Source of the DNA: Dyella japonica DSM 16301
GTDB taxonomy: Bacteria; Pseudomonadota; Gammaproteobacteria; Xanthomonadales; Rhodanobacteraceae
DNA length: 63,940 bases
Direction: 5' to 3'
Assembly: GCF_001010355.1 (NCBI RefSeq)
Contig: NZ_JPLA01000060.1
Coordinates: 1 to 63,940, forward strand
A program made the translations under genes and the position numbers. Below, in pieces: positions 55,643-63,940 of the stretch; the first letter of the stretch is position 1; the number at the start of each line of letters is the position of its first letter. A model generated the notes under the pieces. That model was given only the letters and a program-made list of their open reading frames with translations, did not search any database and had not been told where the DNA came from.

Positions 55643-57361
55643 TTAAAGAAGACGCCCTTGTGGGTCCACGCTCAACCTAGCACGATACTCATCCTTGATA
55701 GGAAATATTGATTCATACAGACGATGGTATGCATGGCCGATTGCACCATTAAATAGCCTTAATTTTGGCTGCATCACCTCCTCGCCCGATCGCAATACAT
55801 GGGTCGAAGAGATGCCGGGATAGGGGTCTATATAGATGACCTCCTTTATGCCAAGCTGAAATGCTTTTTTCGAACACAACTCGCACGGGCTGGCAGTTGT
55901 ATATAGTACGCCACCTTGAATACCGCTATTGCCATACTTTGCGAGCTGAAGAAAAGCGTTTTCCTCGGCATGCAGCGAACGAGTATGCACCTGGTTATTG
56001 TCATCATCATTGATCGCGTTATAAGCATCTTTGAAACAATATGGACAGGGTAGACCTGTCGCAACTTTCAAGGACGATCTGCCCGCGAAGTCATTTTCTA
56101 GATTTCGGCGAAGCTTTGGATCTGTCCTCTCGTAGTAGCTGAAGGCAACCGTATCACCTCCAGAAAGCAGGTTGCTCACATCTCTTAGCAGGCAGGGGAC
56201 TTGCCCCTTCGGCACGTCGTTCCACCCCACGGCCTTTATCGACCCACCCTCATCAGCGACCGTGGCCCCTACCTGCCTGGAGATGCATCCGCTGTTCACT
56301 TTGGCCACGAAGGCGAGCTGCATGCAGCGTTCGTCACGCGTGGGCGTAACTAGGCCTGGCCGTACCATAAGTGCCGTGTAGCGAATCACCTGAGCATTGA
56401 TCCCTCTTATGTTTGTCGCAAACTCCTCGGGTCGACCTGAGTTCGCAAAGAACAAATCTGATTTTTGAATGCACTCCTGTATGTTCTGAGATACAAAGTT
56501 CTCGTAGCTCTTTAGAGATTTTTTTCCCGACGCCTCCTTCGAATCTATCTTCTGAATATCCTTCTTGTTAAGGGCAAGAGACTCCAGGCGCGCTATTCTG
56601 TCATCGTCGTCCGCCGTTATCGCTATCGCGTAGAACGCCGCAAACTGGTCTCGCATATACAAGAGCTCGAGCGGATTTCTAATAGCGTCAATTATTATCC
56701 TTGTGCTCTGACGAGGAAGGCTACTGTCATGCTTGAAAGCCGCTTTCACCAGTCTCTTGACGCGCCGAATTAAGGAAAATAGTTCGTCCTGATTTATTTT
56801 GTTGGACAAGGCAGAGCCGCTATATCGAATGTTGTCACCGAGCTCCTGAAATACAGGCCCATAGATAGCGCCCAGCATACTTTTGGTCTTTTGCGCCACT
56901 GGCGACAACATATTATTGTAAAATGTCCATGCGTCCGGACCGTGTTGTTTTTGATCGTGAACAACGCAGTCTACGAAGGCTGGGTAATTTTTATCTTTCC
57001 TCAGAATTTGAAATTCGCCAAGTAGCGAATCTATTGACGAATCCTCAACTTTATGTCGTTTGAAGAAGGCGCGAATATCTTCGTCGCCGTGCGCAAAAAG
57101 ATAGCTGAGAATTACAGTCGATACCGTTATCGCCTTAAATGGTACCCAGGCTTTCTCAAGAAAAGATTTAGCTATAAGCAGCTTTCTGTCTTCGGGTTTC
57201 GGAAGATCGCCCTCAGAAACGACCAGCTCGGAGTATTCCTTGGTAAATACGCCAGCGGTGGTTGTGCAGCCGCTACCAGTTCTTCCTGTAAGCGCAACCA
57301 CCAACAAATCCGTGCGTTCATAGTAGGCCTGTTCGATACCCGCGCTGATTTCCTTAGCCAT
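55643..57361 (-). CDS. avcD: AvcD-type antiphage deoxycytidylate deaminase
   Basis: A 572-residue two-domain protein. The N-terminal domain has a P-loop (GRTGSGCTTT, about 26-35) of the nucleotide-kinase-like type. The C-terminal domain (about 340-550) is a zinc-dependent dCMP/dCTP deaminase: HAE in RSLHAEENAF (about 462), PCELC (about 492), and an extra PCPYC pair (about 438). This order and length match the AvcD/antiphage dCTP deaminase family, which depletes dC nucleotides during phage infection by converting dCTP or dCMP to the uracil form. In Vibrio cholerae AvcD is kept silent by the small RNA AvcI encoded directly 5' of it. The gene is clearly AT-richer than its surroundings and so probably acquired. 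Confidence 0.88.
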   Translation of the reverse strand: MAKEISAGIEQAYYERTDLLVVALTGRTGSGCTTTAGVFTKEYSELVVSEGDLPKPEDRKLLIAKSFLEKAWVPFKAITVSTVILSYLFAHGDEDIRAFFKRHKVEDSSIDSLLGEFQILRKDKNYPAFVDCVVHDQKQHGPDAWTFYNNMLSPVAQKTKSMLGAIYGPVFQELGDNIRYSGSALSNKINQDELFSLIRRVKRLVKAAFKHDSSLPRQSTRIIIDAIRNPLELLYMRDQFAAFYAIAITADDDDRIARLESLALNKKDIQKIDSKEASGKKSLKSYENFVSQNIQECIQKSDLFFANSGRPEEFATNIRGINAQVIRYTALMVRPGLVTPTRDERCMQLAFVAKVNSGCISRQVGATVADEGGSIKAVGWNDVPKGQVPCLLRDVSNLLSGGDTVAFSYYERTDPKLRRNLENDFAGRSSLKVATGLPCPYCFKDAYNAINDDDNNQVHTRSLHAEENAFLQLAKYGNSGIQGGVLYTTASPCELCSKKAFQLGIKEVIYIDPYPGISSTHVLRSGEEVMQPKLRLFNGAIGHAYHRLYESIFPIKDEYRARLSVDPQGRLL

Positions 57362-57516
57362 ACGTCCCCCTAGGATTTTGGTGGATTTACCACCTGCCTA
57401 ACTTTTTGTCCAGGCATCAGACCCAAATACCGCCTCCGTATTTCTTGTCGAATTCGATGAAATATCGATATCGCGGCCAAAGCCGAAACGTGGGTCAGGG
57501 TGTATTCTTGCTAAAC
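57362..57516 (-). ncRNA. Candidate AvcI-like RNA region 5' of avcD
   Basis: The 155 bp directly upstream of the deaminase start hold no ORF but have two stem-loops: GGTGG-N5-CCACC (57380-57394) and TGCCT...AGGCA (57395-57416), then an AT-rich stretch up to the repeat at 57519. In the V. cholerae system the inhibitory RNA AvcI is encoded at this position. The sequence of AvcI is not conserved enough for me to match it by eye. The call rests on position and structure only. Confidence 0.35.
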
Positions 57517-57518
57517 CC

Positions 57519-57570
57519 GGGTCAGTGTGGACTTTCCATTGAAGCTGGCAGGGGAAGTGCGCTCTGACCC
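57519..57570. repeat. REP/MITE-like palindrome, copy 5
   Basis: GGGTCAGTGTGGACTTTCC (57519-57537) and GGGAAGTGCGCTCTGACCC (57552-57570), near-perfect inverted arms, then CCGGTCTT. It sits between the avcD 5' region and the transposase remnant. Confidence 0.85.
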
Positions 57571-57583
57571 CGGTCTTGGCGCT

Positions 57584-57925
57584 TTATCGGTAAGCCGCAG
57601 CGGGTTACATGCTTCGCGTGGCCGCGAACTAAGCAGCCAAGATGTAAAGGACCGAGCATTGCTCGCTCACGTGCGCCGGGTGCATCGCGACTCGCGGGAG
57701 GTCTATGGAGCACGCAGAGTTTGGAAGGAACTCGTGGCGCAAGGCATTTCCTGCGGCCGCCATCACATTGCAAGGCTGAGGCGCGAGAATGGCATCGAAG
57801 CACGCCGATGGCGTCGCTTCAAAGTGACGCGGTATTCAGTCCAACCAACGGTTGTTTTGCAGCACTTCCAGGACATCATTCGGCCGCGCTCGCCGCCATT
57901 CGCCGTCGTGACCTGGTGGGAGCGA
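57584..57925 (+). pseudogene. IS3-family transposase OrfB remnant
   Basis: The frame shows SVSRSGLHASR, ALLAHVRRVHRDSREVYGAR and HHIARLRRENGIEARRWRRF, the HTH_21 N-terminal region of IS3-family (IS150/IS3-like) OrfB. The expected following region (VTWxDIT type with the DDE core) is degenerate, and the frame ends near 57958. No inverted repeats or OrfA are seen. It abuts the end of hsdS and follows REP copy 5. It is a dead insertion. Confidence 0.75.
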
Positions 57926-59608
57926 TCAGCTCACAGCGCCGATCAGGCCATCTGCTAAACGAGATTGCATACCTCGGGATTCACTTAAACGCTCTCGAAG
58001 GGCCACGCAAAGCCGCCGAAGCTCATCGACACGGGCAACGATTCGCCGCTGTTCCGCCAATGGCGGGAGGCCGAACATAAAGCTGAAAAGTCTGCCTGAC
58101 TCTAGCTTGCAGGTGCCGTGTGTCGAGCGCGCAACCAGCGAGAGTATCTCAGGTTTAAAGCCCTTGAGCGCCAATGACAAAAACTCAAGTAGCTCAACCA
58201 AGTACGGTGTGAATGACTTCATATCTTGATTAATGGTCACCTCGCGCGCGGCTACGGCCACGGGAAATGAGTGCGCAAGAATCATCCCACGAACCACCAC
58301 AAGTAGACTGTTGGCAGATATCAATGGCAACCGTGTTTCGTTGATCGCCTTGGATGAAACGTGATCCTGAGAGTCATTGATCACATCTACCTTCATGTCC
58401 TTTGGACTGACCCATGGAATGCTTCCATCCCAAAAGCGTGGATTCCCTTTACTGGGTGTCGCACCGCCGCCCACCGCGCAGACGTCCAGAAGACTAACCG
58501 CCTCCCAGCCATTGGGAAGCTTAAAGGGGAGATCTTCGCGACGTGTGGCTTGATCGTGATTGCTGACAGCTGTGCCGAATTTTCCTCGCCGAGATTGAAT
58601 CTCTTGCAGGAGATCACGAGCAGGAGCATCAGTGGCATCTTGCGCGACAAGCAGTCCACGTACAGCAAGTTGAAGGATGACCCTCTCTAGAACATCAATG
58701 GATTCAGGACGGTCAAATAGCAGGTCGAAATGGGTGGCTATGCGCCGCCAGTTCTCAGACAGCGCCTCGGCGGATTCGCTGGAAGCAAGCGTGTCGAACA
58801 ACGTGGCGACGAGTCGCTCGTGTTGCTCGTCCTGCAACTGACCGCGGGCCTCAAGTGCATCACATATCCTCATTAGCTCCTCGATGCGGTCGACGATGCG
58901 GGCTTGTTCGGCCAGGGGTGCTAAGGCGAATAGCTTAGAATTCAAGGCTTTGAAATGCCGTGCATAACCTCGACTTTCGAGCCTAAAAGCCTTGAGCTGC
59001 CAGAAGAAATACTTTTCATTTTGCAGTACTGGGCGAAGAACCTTCACTCCTTCGGCCCCGGGCGCAAAATCAAAATCTATGTATTTCACTTGGGTCGTAT
59101 GATCGCCAAAGATGACCACTGGCCCCGGAATATTGAGCATCAGTTCGACCTCGTCGGTATAACCCGCAACGTGGCGCTGCCCTTGATCGACAACAGGAAT
59201 GGAGCCTTTATCTTTAATGGCCGAGGAAAGTAGTGTTTTCTTCCCCAGAGAAAGGGGGAAATAGATTTGTGGCAAACGAACCCAGATCCAGCCCGCCGGA
59301 AGACTATATGCAATTTCCTCATCGGCAATTGGTTCTAATGACTTCTCGCGCGATATCACCCCGGCGTCAATGAGGCTCTCCTTCTCTGCGCGAACGCGTG
59401 AGAGTAAGACGAGAGCGGACTCGTCACCTGGTTCTTGCGGAAGCAACCTGCCTCGAAACGCGAGCGAGAGAATCAACTCCCGCAACTTCGCTATGCCCTG
59501 CTGAGACTGGACCAGCAGATCGAACGCGGCACCAAATACCGTTTCCTTCTGCACCGGTACGTTCGCCGCAGGTGCAGCGATGTTCTGGGCGACCTTCGAC
59601 TGCCTCAT
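57926..59608 (-). CDS. hsdS: Type I restriction-modification specificity subunit
   Basis: A 560-residue S subunit with two target-recognition domains. Each has the conserved helix: first at about 225-250 (APLAEQARIVDRIEELMRIC), second at about 515-540 (LPPLAEQRRIVARVDELRRL). TRD1 is about 95-235 and TRD2 about 365-510. A central conserved linker follows each. It ends normally (MQSRLADGLIGAVS) although its stop is directly next to the IS3 remnant. It overlaps hsdM by four bases (ATGA). It sets the DNA sequence recognised by the whole HsdRMS complex; the target cannot be read from sequence alone. Confidence 0.93.
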   Translation of the reverse strand: MRQSKVAQNIAAPAANVPVQKETVFGAAFDLLVQSQQGIAKLRELILSLAFRGRLLPQEPGDESALVLLSRVRAEKESLIDAGVISREKSLEPIADEEIAYSLPAGWIWVRLPQIYFPLSLGKKTLLSSAIKDKGSIPVVDQGQRHVAGYTDEVELMLNIPGPVVIFGDHTTQVKYIDFDFAPGAEGVKVLRPVLQNEKYFFWQLKAFRLESRGYARHFKALNSKLFALAPLAEQARIVDRIEELMRICDALEARGQLQDEQHERLVATLFDTLASSESAEALSENWRRIATHFDLLFDRPESIDVLERVILQLAVRGLLVAQDATDAPARDLLQEIQSRRGKFGTAVSNHDQATRREDLPFKLPNGWEAVSLLDVCAVGGGATPSKGNPRFWDGSIPWVSPKDMKVDVINDSQDHVSSKAINETRLPLISANSLLVVVRGMILAHSFPVAVAAREVTINQDMKSFTPYLVELLEFLSLALKGFKPEILSLVARSTHGTCKLESGRLFSFMFGLPPLAEQRRIVARVDELRRLCVALRERLSESRGMQSRLADGLIGAVS

Positions 59609-61083
59609 CCTTGCGCCTCGACACCACTCAATGCAGCACCAAGCAACACCTTTAGTTGATCGCGTAAACTTTGCGCCTCAATCTGGAGGCGTCGGTGATT
59701 GGCCAACAGCACTTCTGGATCGTGACTGACTTCTTCGACGGCATACGGGTTTTTCTGATCGAGGTCATAGTTGGCCGCCCTAATTGTGTCGATTCCGACC
59801 TTCCAAGCGAATTCGTTCTCGACACGACTGGCATAGCCGTCGGCGGCATCGCCCCACCAGGCTTTTTCTACGTCGAACTCTTCGATACGGATCGGCTTGG
59901 TCTTGTTGTAGTTCTTCACGCCAGCTGGATATTGGTGCTCGTAGTACCAGATGTGCTCGGTTGGCCGCCCCTTAGTGAAGAAGAGCAAATTAGTCTTGAT
60001 GGGAGTATACGGGCTGAATACGCCATTGGGCAGGCGCACGATAGTGTGGAGGTTGCACTCCGCCAATAGCTGTTCCTTAATGCGCGATTTGACGCCTTCG
60101 CCGAACAGAGTGCCATCGGGCAATACCACCGCCCCTCGGCCATTCGTCTTCAATAGGTGCTTGATCAGCACTAGGAACAGATCGGCAGTTTCCTTGGTGC
60201 GCACGTCGGCAGGAAAGTTGGCTTCTACGCCAGGCTCCTCGGTGCCGCCAAATGGGGGGTTGGTCACGATGACGTCGACGCGATCCTTGGCATCATAGTC
60301 TCGCAGAGGGCGAGTAAGCGTGTTGTCGTGACGAATCTCGCTGGGAACATCGATTCCATGTAACAGCATGTTCGTGACGCACAGAAGGTGCGGCAGCTGT
60401 TTCTTCTCCACACCGTGGATGGACGCCTGCAAAGTAGCCTCATCCACAACGGTTCGCGCCTGCTTTCGCAAATGCTCCAGCGCACAAACTAGAAATCCCC
60501 CAGTTCCACAGGCCGGATCAAGCACAGATTCACCGAGCTGTGGGTTGATCATGTCGACCATAAACTGGGTGACCGCGCGTGGCGTGTAAAACTCACCTGC
60601 GTTGCCGGCGGACTGCAAATCGCGGAGGATCTTTTCGTAGATATCGTTGAACTGATGGCGATCCGTCTTGCGGTTGAAGTCGATCGCGTTGATCTTGTTG
60701 ATTACCTGGCGGAGGAGTTGACCAGATTTCATGTAGTTGAAGGCATCTTCGAAAACGCCCCGAACTACGAAGCCGCGCGGGTTTCGCTTCAAATCGCCGG
60801 GAAGTTCCTTGAGCGTTGGGAACAGCTGATTGTTTATGAAATCGAGGAGCTCTCCGCCAGTGCGCCCCTCTGGATCGGCCGCCCAATTTCGCCAGCGCAA
60901 GTGCTCGGGCAGGGGCGAACGGTAGTCGTCGTGCATGACCTCCAATTGCTCTTCGTGCGCATCGAAGATCTTCAGGAAGAACAACCAGGTGAGCTGGCCA
61001 ATGCGCTGGGCATCGCCGTCAACGCCGCTGTCCTGGCGCATGACGTCTTGGATGGATTTCACAATTGAGCTGAGATTGGACAT
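59605..61083 (-). CDS. hsdM: Type I restriction-modification DNA methyltransferase subunit
   Basis: A 492-residue N6-adenine methyltransferase. The N-terminal HsdM_N domain is at about 5-130 (RQDSGVDGDAQRIGQLTWLF), and the catalytic domain has motif I DPACGTGGFL (about 195) and motif IV NPPFGG (about 272). This is the class with NPPF/Y. It pairs with HsdS to methylate adenine at the target and protects the host DNA. It is coupled to hsdS by ATGA and follows hsdR at a 64-bp gap. Confidence 0.96.
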   Translation of the reverse strand: MSNLSSIVKSIQDVMRQDSGVDGDAQRIGQLTWLFFLKIFDAHEEQLEVMHDDYRSPLPEHLRWRNWAADPEGRTGGELLDFINNQLFPTLKELPGDLKRNPRGFVVRGVFEDAFNYMKSGQLLRQVINKINAIDFNRKTDRHQFNDIYEKILRDLQSAGNAGEFYTPRAVTQFMVDMINPQLGESVLDPACGTGGFLVCALEHLRKQARTVVDEATLQASIHGVEKKQLPHLLCVTNMLLHGIDVPSEIRHDNTLTRPLRDYDAKDRVDVIVTNPPFGGTEEPGVEANFPADVRTKETADLFLVLIKHLLKTNGRGAVVLPDGTLFGEGVKSRIKEQLLAECNLHTIVRLPNGVFSPYTPIKTNLLFFTKGRPTEHIWYYEHQYPAGVKNYNKTKPIRIEEFDVEKAWWGDAADGYASRVENEFAWKVGIDTIRAANYDLDQKNPYAVEEVSHDPEVLLANHRRLQIEAQSLRDQLKVLLGAALSGVEAQG

Positions 61084-61147
61084 TTGGGTTCTGCACTAGA
61101 AAAAGAAAGGCTGGTGCTGCACAGGCCATCGGTCCGCTGATAGGCCT

Positions 61148-63610
61148 TTAAGAGCGATACAACTCTGCTTCCAAACTCCGCACCGCCTGCAGGAATTGTG
61201 GCTTGCCGCCGAATGCGCGCACTAATTCGATTGGGGTGCCTAGGTGGTCAATCGGCGGCAGACGTAACACGTCCATACTTTCGATAGTCTGCACGCCACT
61301 GTCGGCGTACTTGTCGATCAGAGCCGCGATGACCTGACGTGCTACGGGGCCATATTCGGTGAACACGTTCCGCTTACGTACCTGGTTGGCGCGCTCGGCA
61401 CGGGTGAGCGGGGGCATATCGTAGGCGACGTGAAGCACCAAGTCGAAAGGGTCGAAATCCTTGCCTACCTCGTCTGCCAGCGCGTCGAGGAAGACGCCGT
61501 GATCGTCCAACTCGGCGATTAGCACCGCCTTGCGTTCTGCCGCGCTCCAGACCCGAAGGAAAGCATCAAGTGATTCGTACTGTTTTTTGACGTTGATTCG
61601 CGTGTAGTCGCGCAGACTTTCGGTGATCAGCTTGCCTTCCGCGTCAAGGTACTGCACGCGCTCCTTGGCGATGCTGACGGGTACGCGTTTGCCGTCGATG
61701 ACGAAGCGCTTGACCGTTTGCGGCAACTCCCCGTCGCCTTGCCCAGTGCCTTTTGTAAATTCGAAGGGGGATTCTTCATCGCTCCAGTGACCGGGTTCCT
61801 CGCAGATGCCGCCGGGTGGCGGTGGCTCGGGCGGCTCGACCGGCTCGCCCGGGCCGGGTTGGTAGACCTGCGCCGGGTCACCATCGAACTCCTTGTCTGC
61901 GAACATCTCGGTGGCGCGTTTGAAGTCCATGATGGTGAACCAGGTCTTGCCCAGATCTTCGCGCAGACGAGTACCGCGTCCGACGATCTGTTTGAACGTC
62001 GTCATTGACTTGATGGTCTGGTCCAGCACGATCAACTTGCAGGTCTGAGCATCGACGCCAGTGGACATGAGCCGCGAGGTAGTGGCGATCACCGGGAAAG
62101 TCTTCTCCGGGTCAATGAAGTTATCTAGCTCCAGCTTGCCTTCCCTGTTGTCGCCGGTGATTTGAACGACGTATTTCGGCTGATCGACGCAAATGTCGGC
62201 GTTGGCGTTGGACAGTGCTTGGCGCATGCGGCCAGCGTGATCAATGTCCTCACAGAAGACAATCGTTTTGGCGTAGCGGTCAGTGGCTTTCAGATAGTCG
62301 GTTATCTTCTCGGCGACCAGCTGGTCACGAGCTTCCAACACCAGAGAGCGGTTCATGTCGCTCTGGTTATAAATGCGGTCCTCGACAACGTTACCATGCT
62401 TGTCGGTCATGCCCGCAGATGGGCGCCACCCGAGCACATCCCGGTCTAGGTCAATGCGGATGACCTTGTATGGGGCGAGATAGCCATCGTCGATACCCTG
62501 CTTCAGGGAATAGGTGTACAGGGGCTCGCCAAAGTAATCACTATTGGAAACCTCCTCTGTTTCTTTCGGGGTGGCGGTGAGGCCAATCTGCGCCGCGCTC
62601 TTGAAGTAGCTAAGAATCTCCCGCCAGGCCGAATCCTCGGCCGCGCTACCGCGATGGCATTCGTCGACCACGATCAGATCGAAGAAGTCCGGCGAGAACT
62701 GCTTATAGATGTTGGCCTCATCCTCACGACCGGAAACCGCCTGGTAGAGCGACAGGTAGATCTCGTAAGACTTGTCGACCAGCTTGGTGGTCTTATTCAA
62801 GGCGAGGTCCAGATCTTCAATGAAGCGCTTGCCAGTATCGGCGTCGACCCGTTCCACACCTTTCTGGTTGGGGCTGAGTTTCGCCATTGCCCCCTTGAAA
62901 GGCTTGAAGTCGTTGACCATGGTCTGGTCAATCAGGATGTTGCGGTCGGCCAGGTACAGAATGCGTTTCCTGGCGCCGGACTTCCACAAACGCCAAATGA
63001 TCTGGAAGGCGGTGAAGGTCTTGCCGGTGCCAGTGGCCATCACTAGTAGGACGCGGTCGCGACCGGTGGCGATCGCCTCGACGGTGCGGTTGACCGCGGT
63101 GATTTGGTAGTAGCGCGCGCTTTTGCCTGGAAACCACGCGGACTCGGCCACAGTGCGCACCTCGGACGACCAGCCTTTCCATGCGCAGTATCGCTGCCAC
63201 AGCTCGCTTGGACTTGGGAATTCATCCAGGGTGATTTCGCGCTCCAGTACATCATCGGCAAGCGTACGGTCGCGGAAGATGAAACCGTCGCCGTTGCTGG
63301 AGAACGCAAACGGGACGTCCAGAAGCTGGGCGTATTCGATCGCCTGCGCCATACCGGCGTTTAGCGAGTGGTGATTGTCCTTGGCCTCAATTACTGCGAT
63401 AGGCCGATCGGCGTGATGGCACAGCATATAGTCGGCACGGCGGATACTGGCCTTATCGCGTGCGGCACGTTGACCTCGGACCACCATGCGGCCGGCCTTA
63501 AGGGTGAATTCCTGAAAGACCTGCTCATGTAAATCCCATCCGCGTGCGACGAGCGCAGGCGTGATGAATTTCAAACAGATATCTGCCTCAGATAGCTTTT
63601 TCTTATCCAT
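61148..63610 (-). CDS. hsdR: Type I restriction endonuclease subunit (EcoEI-like HsdR)
   Basis: An 820-residue R subunit. The N-terminal nuclease domain has RRADYMLCHHADRP and VIEAKDNHHS (PD-(D/E)xK, about 60-85), followed by the helicase motor: Walker A ATGTGKTFTAF (about 200), DECH box VVDECHRGSA (about 320), motif III LTATPKE, and motif VI IVGRGTRLRED. The C-terminal EcoEI_R_C part is about 640-820. The start at 63610 (MDKKKLSEAD) is chosen over an upstream one. It translocates DNA and cuts unmethylated foreign DNA. Its gene begins the hsdRMS operon and is closest to the tRNA. Confidence 0.95.
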   Translation of the reverse strand: MDKKKLSEADICLKFITPALVARGWDLHEQVFQEFTLKAGRMVVRGQRAARDKASIRRADYMLCHHADRPIAVIEAKDNHHSLNAGMAQAIEYAQLLDVPFAFSSNGDGFIFRDRTLADDVLEREITLDEFPSPSELWQRYCAWKGWSSEVRTVAESAWFPGKSARYYQITAVNRTVEAIATGRDRVLLVMATGTGKTFTAFQIIWRLWKSGARKRILYLADRNILIDQTMVNDFKPFKGAMAKLSPNQKGVERVDADTGKRFIEDLDLALNKTTKLVDKSYEIYLSLYQAVSGREDEANIYKQFSPDFFDLIVVDECHRGSAAEDSAWREILSYFKSAAQIGLTATPKETEEVSNSDYFGEPLYTYSLKQGIDDGYLAPYKVIRIDLDRDVLGWRPSAGMTDKHGNVVEDRIYNQSDMNRSLVLEARDQLVAEKITDYLKATDRYAKTIVFCEDIDHAGRMRQALSNANADICVDQPKYVVQITGDNREGKLELDNFIDPEKTFPVIATTSRLMSTGVDAQTCKLIVLDQTIKSMTTFKQIVGRGTRLREDLGKTWFTIMDFKRATEMFADKEFDGDPAQVYQPGPGEPVEPPEPPPPGGICEEPGHWSDEESPFEFTKGTGQGDGELPQTVKRFVIDGKRVPVSIAKERVQYLDAEGKLITESLRDYTRINVKKQYESLDAFLRVWSAAERKAVLIAELDDHGVFLDALADEVGKDFDPFDLVLHVAYDMPPLTRAERANQVRKRNVFTEYGPVARQVIAALIDKYADSGVQTIESMDVLRLPPIDHLGTPIELVRAFGGKPQFLQAVRSLEAELYRS

Positions 63611-63708
63611 GAAGCACAGACCTAGCACCCATTGGGGTGGCTCCTTTGAGAAGCATAGGTCGTCAGCCTCATATCAGCCAGTTTTTGGGGAAATGGTGGC
63701 GAAGGCAA

Positions 63709-63746
63709 TTCGGCATAGCTGAGCCCGCCTTATTGGCTCTGCCGAA
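63709..63746. other. Inverted repeat between hsdR and tRNA
   Basis: TTCGGCATAGC and GCTCTGCCGAA pair over 11 positions with one mismatch across a 16-base loop. No U-run follows. It is in the 200-bp gap between the hsdR start and the tRNA 3' end. Confidence 0.35.
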
Positions 63747-63810
63747 CTTTGGGATCTGACCCTTTTCGCTCACTGGCGAATCAGGCCAAGACGAAAAAGA
63801 CTTGAGAAAT

Positions 63811-63886
<76 letters not shown>

Positions 63887-63940
63887 ATGCGTGCCGGCGT
63901 TGCGCTGGCTTGGGGCGGACATGGTAGCGGGGTCGGGAGG

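Overview
The window looks like the chromosome of a high-GC gammaproteobacterium of the Xanthomonadales, most likely Rhodanobacteraceae (Dyella/Luteibacter/Frateuria type). This is judged from the DUF802-OmpA-DUF2894 operon, the style of the TonB receptor, the S53 peptidase with FG-GAP repeats, and the dispersed palindromes that begin GGGTCAGAGTG. No rRNA or marker gene fixes the species, so this is an inference. Long antisense open frames are common because of the GC content and are left out.

0-10.6 kb is ordinary accessory chromosome. It starts with the end of a DUF802 gene, a MotB-like OmpA protein and DUF2894 (one translationally coupled operon). Then come a cupin/JmjC-like protein, a TetR gene coupled to an Lnt-like N-acyltransferase/nitrilase, a two-gene ABC-2 exporter, an AAC(3)-type acetyltransferase, two small exported proteins and a divergent LysR/SDR pair. 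10.9-21.2 kb holds a large S53 (sedolisin) protease with its own terminator, a convergent histidine kinase/response regulator pair, a uracil-DNA-glycosylase-family protein, a second divergent LysR/SDR pair and a TPR protein.

21.4-34.9 kb is a surface-adhesion block. A chaperone-usher fimbrial operon (pilin, chaperone, usher, tip adhesin, in that order on the minus strand) lies next to a BvgA/BvgS-like phosphorelay: a NarL-type regulator and a 1459-residue hybrid kinase with two periplasmic binding domains. A shared inverted repeat, TCGGA-N4-TCC(G/T)A, lies upstream of the pilin gene, twice in the region upstream of the kinase gene, and once upstream of a small exported protein. These four sites suggest one regulon.

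35.3-44.4 kb is filled by two giant coupled genes (1450 and 1571 codons) of no characterised function. They are the largest unexplained object in the window. 44.4-50.8 kb holds small unknowns, an ECF-like sigma factor, a TonB-dependent receptor and a HigA-like regulator without a HigB toxin.

51.1-63.9 kb is a visibly more AT-rich defence island that ends at a tRNA gene with a CAT anticodon (tRNA-Ile2 type). It contains a stand-alone nitrilase-fold protein related to those seen with defence reverse transcriptases, a small companion ORF, an EVE/PUA-HNH nuclease, an AvcD-type antiphage deoxycytidylate deaminase whose 5' flank may carry an AvcI-like RNA, a decayed IS3-family transposase, and a complete type I restriction-modification operon (hsdR-hsdM-hsdS). 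Copies of one REP/MITE-like palindrome sit between several of these cassettes (44.4, 46.2, 53.3, 54.5 and 57.5 kb). No CRISPR array, integrase or prophage was seen.
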